Source: Janibacter melonis
Lineage (GTDB): Bacteria > Actinomycetota > Actinomycetes > Actinomycetales > Dermatophilaceae
DNA length: 51,394 nucleotides
Assembly: GCF_020567375.1 (NCBI RefSeq)
Contig: NZ_JAJBZM010000004.1
Span: forward strand, 1-51,394
Reading direction: 5' to 3'
This document shows, piece after piece, positions 25,723-32,970 of this stretch (the stretch's first letter is position 1; every line of letters begins with the position of its first letter). Below the pieces are notes generated by a model. The model worked only from the letters and a program-made list of their open reading frames with translations, was not told the DNA's origin and searched no databases. Made by a program: the position numbers and the translations under genes.

Positions 25723-26505
25723 GTGGCCATCTACACCGTCGCCCTGTCCAAGGGCGGCTCGACCAAGACCACCACCGCGGCGGAGATCGCCGCAGAGCTG
25801 GCCCGGCGCGGACGCCGGGTGCTGGCGATCGACCTCGACCAGCAAGGCAACTTCTCCACCCGCCTCGGCGCTGACGACGACACCGAGGTTGTCGCGGTGG
25901 CGTCCGAGGTGATGACGGGGGACGCAACGGTGCGCGAGGCCGCAGTGCCCTCGCCGAGCGTCCCTGGGGTCGACCTGCTCGTCGGCACCTACGACCTGGC
26001 TGGGCTGGACCAGCGCCCCGAGGTCGTCACCGCACTTCGTGACCAGCTGCCACAGGTCGCGGGGGAGTGGGACGACGTCGTCATCGACACCCCGCCGGCC
26101 CTGGGCCTGGTCACCCTGGCAGCCCTCGCGGCTGCCGACGTCGTCGTCGCCGCCGTGGCGTGCGAGACCGAGGCCTACGACCAGCTGCGCCGCCTCGTCA
26201 GTTTCATCGACGAGCGCGTCGCCCGGATCCTCAACCCGGGACAGCAGGTGCACTGGATCGTGCCCACCCGCTACGACTCGCGCCGTCTGCTCGACCGCGA
26301 CGTCGTCGAGATGCTCAACAAGGACCACCCGGGCCGGGTCTCGAGCCCGATCCGCGAGGCCGTCGCCGCACGCGACGCCTACACCTCCGGTCAGCCCGTC
26401 AGCGTCTACGCACCCGGTTCGGGCATCGCGCAGGACTACGCCGCAGCCCTCGCGCCGATCCTCGACGTGCACCGCGTGACCATCAAGACCACCTCGACCA
26501 ACTAG
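25723..26505 (+). CDS. parA: ParA-family partition ATPase
   Basis: Encodes 260 aa. The GTG at 25723 is chosen because AAGGAG lies six bases upstream. The deviant Walker A is KGGSTKTTT (10-18), keeping the signature Lys but with Ser-Thr in place of the usual Val-Gly. DLDQQGN and VVIDTPPALG supply the ParA Walker A' and B regions. The size fits small type Ib or chromosomal-like ParA proteins. It should work with the downstream ParB-like protein to segregate the plasmid. Leader copy C lies just upstream. Confidence 0.9.
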   Translation: MAIYTVALSKGGSTKTTTAAEIAAELARRGRRVLAIDLDQQGNFSTRLGADDDTEVVAVASEVMTGDATVREAAVPSPSVPGVDLLVGTYDLAGLDQRPEVVTALRDQLPQVAGEWDDVVIDTPPALGLVTLAALAAADVVVAAVACETEAYDQLRRLVSFIDERVARILNPGQQVHWIVPTRYDSRRLLDRDVVEMLNKDHPGRVSSPIREAVAARDAYTSGQPVSVYAPGSGIAQDYAAALAPILDVHRVTIKTTSTN

Positions 26506-26519
26506 ACCAGGGAGACAAG
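26495..26519 (+). repeat. Leader repeat family, short copy 2
   Basis: GACCAACTAGACC is followed by a GGGAGACAAG ribosome site before the ParB-like gene. It partly overlaps the end of parA. Confidence 0.6.
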
Positions 26520-27161
26520 ATGAGCCCCCAGAAGCGCCGCACCCTCGGCGACCGCAACCGCGCCGCCATCGCCGGCGAGCCAGAGCCGGCCTCCCCTGTC
26601 GAGCCCACGACGCAGCCCCTCGAGCCGGTGGCCACCGCGCCGGCGAAGGCCCCCAAGGCCGACACGAAGACCCCGGCCGCGAAGACCCCAGCACCGCGTA
26701 AGAGCGCGACGAAGACCGCGACGCCAGCGAAGGGGGAGACGAAGGGGGCCGGGCAGGTGACCCGGCTCGGCATCTACGTCACCCCGCAGGAGTTCACCGA
26801 CGCCAAGGCGGCCTATCTAGCGGCCTGGCAGCTCGGGGGAGAGGCCGACACCTTCGCCAAGTGGATCGGCACCGCGATCGACGCCCACGCCTCCCGCAGC
26901 GTCGACGAGCGCACCGAGCTCGCCCGGCCGCAGGAGCGGTCCGCGCAGCGCTCGGGGTCTACACGGTCGTTCTCCGTTGCTTCTGACGTCGTCGCCCGGA
27001 TGCGCAAGGCCATCACTGCTGACCAGCAGGCGGGGCGGTTCCCCAGCGACAGCGCGTGGTGCGGCGACGCGATCGCAGCCGCGGTACAGAGCACCCGGCA
27101 GGCCGCCGGCGGCGACCTGCCGACCCCGCCGGCGCGTCTGCCCAACCGTCTCGTGCGCTGA
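26520..27161 (+). CDS. ParB-like partner of ParA (basic tail plus C-terminal DNA-binding region)
   Basis: Encodes 213 aa. The N-terminal 80 residues are Ala/Pro/Lys-rich and disordered (KTPAAKTPAPRKSATK). A folded part (about 85-200) has VTRLGIYVTPQEF, a helical region, and a strand-helix-helix near SFSVASDVVARMRKAITADQ. The last of these could be a ribbon-helix-helix DNA-binding unit. No canonical ParB HTH is seen. It lies 14 bases after parA with a short leader copy between, which is the main reason for the call. Confidence 0.6.
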   Translation: MSPQKRRTLGDRNRAAIAGEPEPASPVEPTTQPLEPVATAPAKAPKADTKTPAAKTPAPRKSATKTATPAKGETKGAGQVTRLGIYVTPQEFTDAKAAYLAAWQLGGEADTFAKWIGTAIDAHASRSVDERTELARPQERSAQRSGSTRSFSVASDVVARMRKAITADQQAGRFPSDSAWCGDAIAAAVQSTRQAAGGDLPTPPARLPNRLVR

Positions 27162-27213
27162 CCGCACTGACTGCACTGACCAACTCGACCATTTAGACCA
27201 GGAGGTGAGCGGC
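27159..27213 (+). repeat. Leader repeat family, diverged copy 3
   Basis: Contains CTGACCAACTCGACC and TTTAGACCAGGAGG in the order seen in the other leaders. A short CACTGAC duplication precedes them. It begins at the end of the ParB-like gene and supplies the ribosome site for the gene at 27214. Confidence 0.5.
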
Positions 27214-27522
27214 GTGAGCCAGGTAGACCCCTTCGTCGAGGAGGCGCACGAGCCACCGCCGGAGCACCACGACGACCCGATCGACGTCGTCGATCACGGC
27301 ACGCGGGCCAACGACCCGACCTCCATGACTCCCGAGCAGCTGGAGATCTTCATGGCCGGCTACGAAGCCGGCCGCGCCACCGGGTTCGAGGACGGGTATA
27401 TCGAGGGCTACAGCGCGTGCGACCGCGAGATCGCCCGCCTGCAGCGCGCGGCCGTGGAGGCCACCCGTCGCGGTGACCCCTTCCCGTTCCTGACCGATCA
27501 CGACGACGAGCGCAGGGAGTGA
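27214..27522 (+). CDS. Small acidic protein
   Basis: Encodes 102 aa from the GTG at 27214, chosen for its AGGAGG eight bases upstream; a GTG at 27205 is less well placed. The N-terminus is Asp/Glu/His-rich. The central helix contains FMAGYEAGRATGFEDGYIEG, a Gly-Tyr-rich repeat seen in small plasmid and phage proteins. The function is unknown. Confidence 0.6.
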   Translation: MSQVDPFVEEAHEPPPEHHDDPIDVVDHGTRANDPTSMTPEQLEIFMAGYEAGRATGFEDGYIEGYSACDREIARLQRAAVEATRRGDPFPFLTDHDDERRE

Positions 27523-27527
27523 GAGCG

Positions 27528-27662
27528 ATGGTCTGCACGAAGTGCCGTGAGAACGAGCACGAGGACTGCTGCGACACCCAGCACCCGCAGCAGGACTACC
27601 GAGGTTGTGCGTGCCAGCACGCAGAACGCTCAGCGCACGAGGAGACGAAGGGGGAGGGGTGA
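27528..27662 (+). CDS. 44-aa Cys-rich protein
   Basis: Opens with CTKCRENEHEDCC and continues with CACQH, a likely small zinc finger. It begins five bases after the previous stop, with GGGAG upstream, and ends one base before the next GTG, so the three genes form an operon. It is too short to assign a role. Confidence 0.5.
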   Translation: MVCTKCRENEHEDCCDTQHPQQDYRGCACQHAERSAHEETKGEG

Positions 27663-27663
27663 C

Positions 27664-28089
27664 GTGGCACTTGTCGACATAGCCGCCCTTGCCGGGGTTC
27701 CGGCAGCCATCCTTGGCCTGGTCTCGATCGAGGGCGTGACGGCACACTCCCGAGCACGGCGCAGGGCCAGGGCTGCGGCCGACGTCGCCAGCCTGCTTCC
27801 CGAAGGGTCGGCGGCGCGCGAGGTGGCCCTCGAGATTGCCGGCCGTGAGGTTGAGTTCTGGCGCCGCCATGCGGCGCCCACCCCCGACGAGGCCTACCTG
27901 CGGTGGATCAAGGCGTCCATAGTGCTCCTCGTGGTCACGGTCGGCGGCTCGGCTGTGCTGCTCTACTCGGGCTTCGTGAGGAGCTTGCTAGGTGCTGGGA
28001 TGGTCCTCGCTCTGTACCTCTGCTGGTCGGTCGCATCGCTAGGGGCGTTCACCTACCTACGGATGAAGAGGGACGCGGTCAGACCTTGA
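27664..28089 (+). CDS. Small membrane protein with two C-terminal helices
   Basis: Encodes 141 aa. The GTG at 27664 is chosen because GGGGGAGGGG lies just upstream. A hydrophobic N-terminal stretch (about 1-25), a charged helical middle and two clear membrane helices (about 82-106 and 108-132) are visible. It ends the maintenance operon. No family is recognised; a plasmid entry-exclusion or holin-like function would be speculation. Confidence 0.6.
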   Translation: MALVDIAALAGVPAAILGLVSIEGVTAHSRARRRARAAADVASLLPEGSAAREVALEIAGREVEFWRRHAAPTPDEAYLRWIKASIVLLVVTVGGSAVLLYSGFVRSLLGAGMVLALYLCWSVASLGAFTYLRMKRDAVRP

Positions 28090-28153
28090 TACTTATCCGG
28101 TGGCCGGGACGCGAAGGGGGTCAGTGCCCAGTTAGGCACCGTGTTCCGATCTC

Positions 28154-28169
28154 TCGAACATGTGTTCGA
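28154..28169. promoter_or_regulatory. Perfect LexA (SOS) box
   Basis: TCGAACATGTGTTCGA fits the Gram-positive/actinobacterial LexA operator (CGAAC-N4-GTTCG, with purine and pyrimidine preferences met in the spacer). It lies 22 bp before the ATG of the next gene, a usual operator position. LexA of the host should repress this promoter until DNA damage. Confidence 0.85.
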
Positions 28170-28191
28170 TTTGCTGTGGGACCATCATGTG

Positions 28192-28476
28192 ATGGGGCAG
28201 GCGCGCTGGCACAAACAGTGGCCGCCGCAGCGTCCGCGGCATGTGTGGGTGCGTCCGACGTCGGGGGAGCCAGGAGAGCAGCCTCGCCAGGGCCTGCTGC
28301 TGCGGTGGGAGCAGGACCGCGGCCGTGGCCGCTGGGTTGCTGTGGTGGTCACCCTCGAGGGTGAGCAGCTGCGCGTCGACGTCGTGTCGGCGACCGCGGT
28401 CGCCCCGGTCGAGTCCGACCCCAATCGTGTGCTCTCGCGGGATGCGGCTGTCCTGCGAGGCCTGCGTCGGTCGTGA
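28192..28476 (+). CDS. Small SOS-regulated protein
   Basis: Encodes 94 aa from the ATG at 28192. An upstream GTG (28141) is rejected because the LexA box would then lie inside the gene. The protein has a Trp/Pro/Arg-rich N-terminus (WHKQWPPQRPRHVWVRP) and a beta-rich middle (GLLLRWEQDRGRGRWVAVVV). I recall similar small SOS-associated proteins of unknown function in actinobacteria, but cannot confirm the family here. Regulation by LexA is well supported by the operator. Confidence 0.6.
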   Translation: MGQARWHKQWPPQRPRHVWVRPTSGEPGEQPRQGLLLRWEQDRGRGRWVAVVVTLEGEQLRVDVVSATAVAPVESDPNRVLSRDAAVLRGLRRS

Positions 28477-28597
28477 ACCGGCGCGCATCCGACGCTAGTC
28501 CAGTCCGCTAGGTGATGCTGGTTGCCCCGGGAGGGGGTTGGCGGTCACGAAAGTGGGGCACCGTCTCCTCCTCCCGGCCTTCGGTCGTGGGTTGAGA

Positions 28598-29395
28598 TCA
28601 CGACGTACGGTGGGCTCGTCCTCGATGTAGCGCGCAGCCCTTGGCGCTAGCCAGCCGAGCCCCGCACTCGGGGCATCGGTGGCGAAACGAGGTACGCGCG
28701 ACGCGCGCGATCGTGTCCTGCCACCACCACGGGTTAGCGCGAGTTCCCCCGTCAGGTGCGGGCAGTAGCCCGGCCAGCCGGTACTTGCGATTCAGGCTGT
28801 GAGACCAGCCAAAGCGCCGGGTCACCTCGAGCGGAGTGAGGCGGGCGGGGGAGAGGTGGAGCCAGCCCTCGCGTACCCACGAGCGAAGTAGGTCGGCGCT
28901 GACCCCCACGCTCGCGGCGATGTCGTCGAGCTCGGCACCCTCGCGCCACAACTCCACCGCGTCCTGCTCGACCATGTCGGGCGTTGGTCGGGTCGTCGGC
29001 CAGCCGTCGAGGGCGATCCCCACCAGGTGTTCCGGCACGCCGTACAGCTCTGCGATCTCGGAGTCGGGGTGCCCGTCTCCACGGCCCACCAGCCATGAAG
29101 GGACGTCGCCCAGCCAGGGTGTGAGGAGCCGTAGGGCCGCGAGGTCTAGTCCGTGTCTGACGGTGCTGGGTTTGATGCCGAGTGTCGCGGCGATCGAGGA
29201 CGTTGTCTGCCCAGCGGCTCGGAGCTGCACCGCCTCAGCGGGTACCGCGTATTGACGATGCGAAGCCCGCCGGCTGGCCTGCCAGACGGCCACCTGCGCG
29301 CCGGTGGGATCCTCAGGCATCCCGAGCCGAGTCAAGGGCGCATGCCATAACGGGGCCAGCGCCTCAAAAAGCGAGTAGCGCTTCACAGAGTCCAT
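28598..29395 (-). CDS. HTH DNA-binding protein with C-terminal C2H2 zinc finger
   Basis: Encodes 265 aa from the ATG at 29395. The first helical region (about 47-75) contains AAGQTTSSIAATLGIKPSTVRHGL, split here as QTTSSIAATLG and IKPSTVRHGL, a classic recognition-helix pattern. A second HTH lies near ELDDIAASVGVSADLLRSW. The C-terminus CPECGARLASAKGCALHRG followed by RAH gives C-x2-C-x12-H-x4-H, a rare bacterial C2H2 finger like that of Ros proteins. The start has only a close GGGAGA, so the mRNA may begin near it. A plasmid-borne transcription regulator is likely. Confidence 0.6.
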   Translation of the reverse strand: MDSVKRYSLFEALAPLWHAPLTRLGMPEDPTGAQVAVWQASRRASHRQYAVPAEAVQLRAAGQTTSSIAATLGIKPSTVRHGLDLAALRLLTPWLGDVPSWLVGRGDGHPDSEIAELYGVPEHLVGIALDGWPTTRPTPDMVEQDAVELWREGAELDDIAASVGVSADLLRSWVREGWLHLSPARLTPLEVTRRFGWSHSLNRKYRLAGLLPAPDGGTRANPWWWQDTIARVARTSFRHRCPECGARLASAKGCALHRGRAHRTS

Positions 29396-29464
29396 TCTCC
29401 CGGTGGCGCGGACCTGCGGCAGGCGCCGTGGGGTCTTCGTCGCGCTCCGGAAGGGCTGTAGAAG

Positions 29465-29504
29465 GAGAAGGCCCCTAGTCCAGCGGCGGACTAGGGGCCT
29501 TCTC
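29465..29504 (-). terminator. 17-bp stem bidirectional terminator
   Basis: A perfect 17-bp stem (29465-29481 with 29488-29504) and a six-base loop sit downstream of the RHH antitoxin-like gene on the minus strand. It is strong enough to work in both directions. Confidence 0.85.
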
Positions 29505-29525
29505 GTGACTACAACGTGACTCCGA

Positions 29526-29786
29526 TCAGAGGGTGATGATCTCTCGAGTCGTCTTGTTCTTGGGGTCGACCACCTGGATCGCGTTGCCTGCCTCACGCTC
29601 GTCGGTGAGGAAGGCCAGAACCTCGACCGCGCGACGCACGGCTTCGGTGTAGGTGATGTTCTGGGACTGGGCAAGTCGGCGCAGGTCGTTGGCCGTCCGA
29701 GCGTTGATGTTGACGCTCAGGCGCGTGGAGCTCGCTCCAGCATCGCGCGATGGCTTGGCGGCCGGTGCGGCGGTGTCGGCGCTCAT
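29526..29786 (-). CDS. Ribbon-helix-helix (CopG-like) protein
   Basis: Encodes 86 aa with AAAGGAG about eight bases before the ATG. Residues 20-60 read RLSVNINARTANDLRRLAQ then QNITYTEAVRRAVEVLAFL. This is the strand-helix-helix signature of CopG/RHH DNA-binding proteins and many antitoxins. No toxin gene is adjacent, so a copy-control or transfer repressor is as likely. The region upstream (29787-30093) has repeats suitable as its operator. Confidence 0.75.
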   Translation of the reverse strand: MSADTAAPAAKPSRDAGASSTRLSVNINARTANDLRRLAQSQNITYTEAVRRAVEVLAFLTDEREAGNAIQVVDPKNKTTREIITL

Positions 29787-30093
29787 CGGGGCTCTCCTTT
29801 GGATGGTTGGCTGTCGCCACCAAAGACCAAGTGAGACTCCGGTATCAGTCTCAGTCGTTATAGTCAAGTCGTTGGTGACGATGTGGTTAGAGTACGCCGA
29901 TGTAACTCGTATGGACAACCCCAAGCCCGCATGTCTTCCACATCGCGGCGCACACCCGGACAGCACGACATGTTCCTCTGATGTGCATCTGATGTGCATA
30001 GGGCGCACTCCGGACCTTGTGTGCGTGCCTGACCTGGGCGTACCCTGAGGGTCGAAATGCCAGTGATGTAACTAAGTCCCCTAGGAGGCTCCG
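29787..30093. promoter_or_regulatory. Divergent regulatory region with tandem 11-bp repeat
   Basis: This 307-bp gap separates the RHH gene (minus) from the small gene at 30094 (plus). CTGATGTGCAT occurs twice in tandem (29978-29999), one helical turn apart. GATGTAACT occurs at 29899 and 30065. GTTATAGTCA (29857-29866) recurs at 44429-44438. AGGAGG lies five bases before the ATG at 30094. No gene is seen in the gap. Confidence 0.5.
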
Positions 30094-30390
30094 ATGACCG
30101 GAGGCCCCCCCGAGCATCATCAGCAGCTGTGCCTTGCCTGGCCGGACTGCTCCTGTGGCGACGGTTCGATCGACTGCCGGATGGCAGCACCCAACCCCAC
30201 CAAGGGCGCTTCTCCCGACGGAGATGGCGCCCTTGATGCTGAGATCTCAGAGGATGTCCCGGCAGGGGAGGGTGAGCCGTGGACGACGCTCGCGCCGGTG
30301 CCGCTCCCCGATTACGACACCTACGTCGAGTTCTACGACCCTGGGCCGCCCATGCTCTGCATGGTTCTCGTCGAGGTCAGTCATGACTGA
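30094..30390 (+). CDS. Small soluble protein overlapping a membrane-protein gene
   Basis: Encodes 98 aa. An AGGAGG lies five bases before the ATG. The N-terminus has Cys residues (CLAWPDCSC, then DC) and the remainder is acidic, ending in PPMLCMVLVEVSHD. No family is recognised. Its last eight bases overlap the start of the following two-helix membrane gene, so the pair is probably co-translated. Confidence 0.5.
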   Translation: MTGGPPEHHQQLCLAWPDCSCGDGSIDCRMAAPNPTKGASPDGDGALDAEISEDVPAGEGEPWTTLAPVPLPDYDTYVEFYDPGPPMLCMVLVEVSHD

Positions 30391-30673
30391 CCACACCAGC
30401 GATGAGATCGCAGACGAGCAGCCCGCGCCGCCCGACAAGCCGTACCTCGGCACTAAGCCGACGAAGTGGGCTCAGGACGACCACGTCCGTCTGATCGTCA
30501 CTGGCTTCACCGTGGCCGGGCTGCCGGTGCTCTACCTGGCAATGCTTGTAGGTGTTCTTACCGGCCAGATCACCGTCGAGGAGATGAAGGAACTCGGGGG
30601 CGTCGAGCTGTTCTCCGGGCTGATAGCTCTGGCTGGAACTGTTGTCGGCTACTACTTCGGCAAGCGTGACTAG
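30383..30673 (+). CDS. Two-helix membrane protein
   Basis: Encodes 96 aa. A Pro-rich cytoplasmic N-tail is followed by two membrane helices (about 38-60 and 76-92) and a short basic tail (FGKRD). CGAGGTC precedes the ATG. The layout resembles small holins or membrane toxins, but also generic plasmid membrane proteins. It is coupled with the upstream gene. The function is not known. Confidence 0.6.
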   Translation: MTDHTSDEIADEQPAPPDKPYLGTKPTKWAQDDHVRLIVTGFTVAGLPVLYLAMLVGVLTGQITVEEMKELGGVELFSGLIALAGTVVGYYFGKRD

Positions 30674-30748
30674 TTAGCACGACATCTCGCCGGGACGTCA
30701 TCGCGATCCCGCCCGGTAGCGGAGGTCAGATGCCGCCCGCCCTGGGGC

Positions 30749-31150
30749 TCAGTTGGTCGAGGGCTCCAGCACACCTTGGGCAAAGCCGCCCACGTCCTCG
30801 AGCCGAACCCGGATCATCCCGCCGGGGGTCGAGGGTGCCGGCATAGAGCCCAGGAAAATCTGGCAGGAGTCGAGGTGCAGGAACTTCGGCAGGTCGTCTT
30901 CCCCGAGCGACTCCTCGTCCTCCAGGGCCGCATCGCGTTGCGCCCGCAGGTCTTCGGCGTAGGGGGCGAAGTCGGCTCGATCGCCTTCCCGCCATGCGTC
31001 CTCAGCGAATTGCCACGCAGGGATGACGTGTCCCGTGATGACCGTCCCCTGGCAGAAGAGAGTGACTCCGCGACCCTCCTTCGAGCCCACTCGCTCCCTG
31101 CGCAGGTTGGCCTCGTTGGCCAGGTACACGAGGTAGAAGTCTGGAGTCAT
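30749..31150 (-). CDS. GvpU-like small protein
   Basis: Encodes 133 aa from the ATG at 31150. An upstream start (31348) would add 66 residues that lack coding character. TACGGT ends six bases before the ATG, which fits a leaderless transcript. The pattern FYLVYLANEANLRRERVG, ITGHVIPAWQF and a late RVRLEDVGGFAQGVL resembles the GvpU-type family of small proteins found outside gas-vesicle clusters. No other gas-vesicle gene is present. The identification is tentative and the role unknown. Confidence 0.5.
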   Translation of the reverse strand: MTPDFYLVYLANEANLRRERVGSKEGRGVTLFCQGTVITGHVIPAWQFAEDAWREGDRADFAPYAEDLRAQRDAALEDEESLGEDDLPKFLHLDSCQIFLGSMPAPSTPGGMIRVRLEDVGGFAQGVLEPSTN

Positions 31151-31485
31151 CTCCTCACCGTAGTGGCTCTGGGCCTGCTCAGTGACGATCGTTTTCGAGC
31201 AGCCTGTGGGGAGTGGTTGCCAGGGCTTCGACGAGGTTCGAAACCCCGACTCACTATCGGCGCTGCTCACAAGGTCGATGACTGGCGACTTTCGAGCAGG
31301 GGTAGCAGGACGTCGCTCAACAGGTTTGACGAGCGAGTTCCGTGCCATTGCCCGCCGGCGTCACGAGTTTTCGGTCAATGTGGTCTTTGTGGTGCGTTAT
31401 GTCAATCTTCGAGTGAACGTCAAGGCGAGTAGTGCAGGGCAGGAAGAGGCAGAGCGTCGACCTGCAGGTCGCCACCTCCGTTCTA
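31151..31485. other. Gap between two minus-strand genes
   Basis: This 335-bp stretch shows no supported gene beyond the possible upstream extension of the GvpU-like gene. GC is somewhat lower than in the neighbours. No clear terminator was seen after the membrane-protein gene. Confidence 0.4.
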
Positions 31486-32241
31486 CTAGCCCAGCAGGCT
31501 GATCACCGCTGTGATGGCCGCACCGACGACAGCTCCGGTGATCCCGGCCACGAGTTCCCGCTTGGCGTCACGGGAGTGCTGGCGCCCCTCTCGACGGAGC
31601 AGAGGCTCGATGTGGACTGGTCGCCCCCGCCTAGGGCGGTACAGAAACATCGCCCCGCAAACCAGAGGCACCAGGAAGGTCAGCACGAAGGTAGGCGCAA
31701 TCTGGAACACCTGCACCGTGTCTGATGTGAGGGTCAAGGCAGCGACGCCGCCAGTAGTGAGCCCCATGAGAAGCAGCCCCGCGGCCCTGATACGTGCGGC
31801 GTTGGCCCGCCCCCAGTGACGGCTCCGCTCGTCGACGTGTTCCGCGATCTCCTCAAGCTGAGGTCGCGCTGACAAGGTGTGCGCCTCAACGGTGCCGTTT
31901 CCGAAGTCGACTGTGAACGTGTCCTCGGTAGCACCCGTGGGCTCCTCCTCCACGAAGTCCCACTGGCCATTCGGAAGCTCAACGAGAGTCGCAATCTCCT
32001 CGCGGACGGCGACCAGCCTGACCCGACCGAGTTCTGAGTCGGTCGCGTCCCGGAGGTCGTCTGCACTAGTCGCCACGAACTTCCCGACGTGCACCGTCAC
32101 CTCGCAGTTAAGGCCGTTGAGCAGATCAACGACTGAGTCAACGTCGTCGAGATAGATACGACCTCCGAAGAGGTCAAGCACGGTCGGCATCGCCGATCGT
32201 GGGTCGACGGGCTCTCGACGTTCGCGCAAGAGGGGCGGCAT
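31486..32241 (-). CDS. Membrane protein with soluble N-terminal domain
   Basis: Encodes 251 aa. The soluble half (about 18-135) has strands and an acidic patch (FVEEEPTGATEDTF). Two membrane helices (about 152-173 and 178-203) follow, then a basic loop and a third hydrophobic segment at the C-terminus (AGITGAVVGAAITAVISLLG). Another ATG at 32190 is a possible start. No family is recognised. Confidence 0.55.
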   Translation of the reverse strand: MPPLLRERREPVDPRSAMPTVLDLFGGRIYLDDVDSVVDLLNGLNCEVTVHVGKFVATSADDLRDATDSELGRVRLVAVREEIATLVELPNGQWDFVEEEPTGATEDTFTVDFGNGTVEAHTLSARPQLEEIAEHVDERSRHWGRANAARIRAAGLLLMGLTTGGVAALTLTSDTVQVFQIAPTFVLTFLVPLVCGAMFLYRPRRGRPVHIEPLLRREGRQHSRDAKRELVAGITGAVVGAAITAVISLLG

Positions 32242-32488
32242 GCCGGCGAGCGTATGGGCAACTGATGTCGGCGCGCCCGCTGATCCCCTTCCTCCTCCGG
32301 GGCATTCGTTTCATGTCGATGCGGGTGGCAGGTGGCAGAGTCGAACGCGGGGGAATCGTGTGCGCCGCCACACTCAGGGGCGTCTGGCGGTCGTGGTTGA
32401 GATGATTGCCAGGAAGGGGTCCTGGTGACCGGCGAGGGGTTCGGTCTCAGGTTCTTGGACGGGTCTTCGGAAGGGGAGGGGCTGCTGA

Positions 32489-32926
32489 GTGGTCCGCGCT
32501 GACCGAGACGAGGACTACGTCATCGACGTCTGTGACCAGATCTTGGGGGAGCCCGCACTTCGCCAGCATCGCTTCGACTGGCTGCGGGGTGATCCAGGCA
32601 GGACGGGTCGCCGTGTCGCATTGCCCGTCGACGCGTACTGGCCCGACCCTGCTGTGGTCGTGGAGTACCGCGAGCTTCAGCACGAACGACCTAATCGCCA
32701 CTTCGACAAGCCCGATCGGCTGACGATCAGTGGGGTGCACCGCGGCATTCAGAGGGCGATCTACGACGCGCGTCGCGACGAGCTCATCCCTGCCCACGGC
32801 ATTCGTCTGGTGGTCATCACCCCACACCATCTCGACTCCACCGGCCGCGGACGGCTACACCGAACCCGCAGCTACGACCGAGCCGCGATCGAGCGTCTGC
32901 TTCTGCCGGATGAGTCTGGGCGCTGA
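32489..32926 (+). CDS. Restriction-endonuclease-like hypothetical protein
   Basis: Encodes 145 aa. The pattern LPVDAYWPDPAVVVEYRELQ, then FDKPDRLTISGVHRGIQR, then HGIRLVVITP, matches a small family with a very-short-patch-repair-like nuclease core. Asp48 and Glu57 of the D-YW-x-VVEYRE segment are candidate metal ligands. GGGGAGGGG precedes the GTG start. It is encoded alone between divergent units. A DNA-processing or defence role is inferred. Confidence 0.6.
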   Translation: MVRADRDEDYVIDVCDQILGEPALRQHRFDWLRGDPGRTGRRVALPVDAYWPDPAVVVEYRELQHERPNRHFDKPDRLTISGVHRGIQRAIYDARRDELIPAHGIRLVVITPHHLDSTGRGRLHRTRSYDRAAIERLLLPDESGR

Positions 32927-32970
32927 TGGCCGAGCAGGGCGCCGTCTACACGGGCGCTAGCTGAGCAGGG

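Noticed and set aside
30749-31150. Gas-vesicle cluster
   Set aside because: Only one GvpU-like protein is present and no GvpA or other gas-vesicle genes occur.
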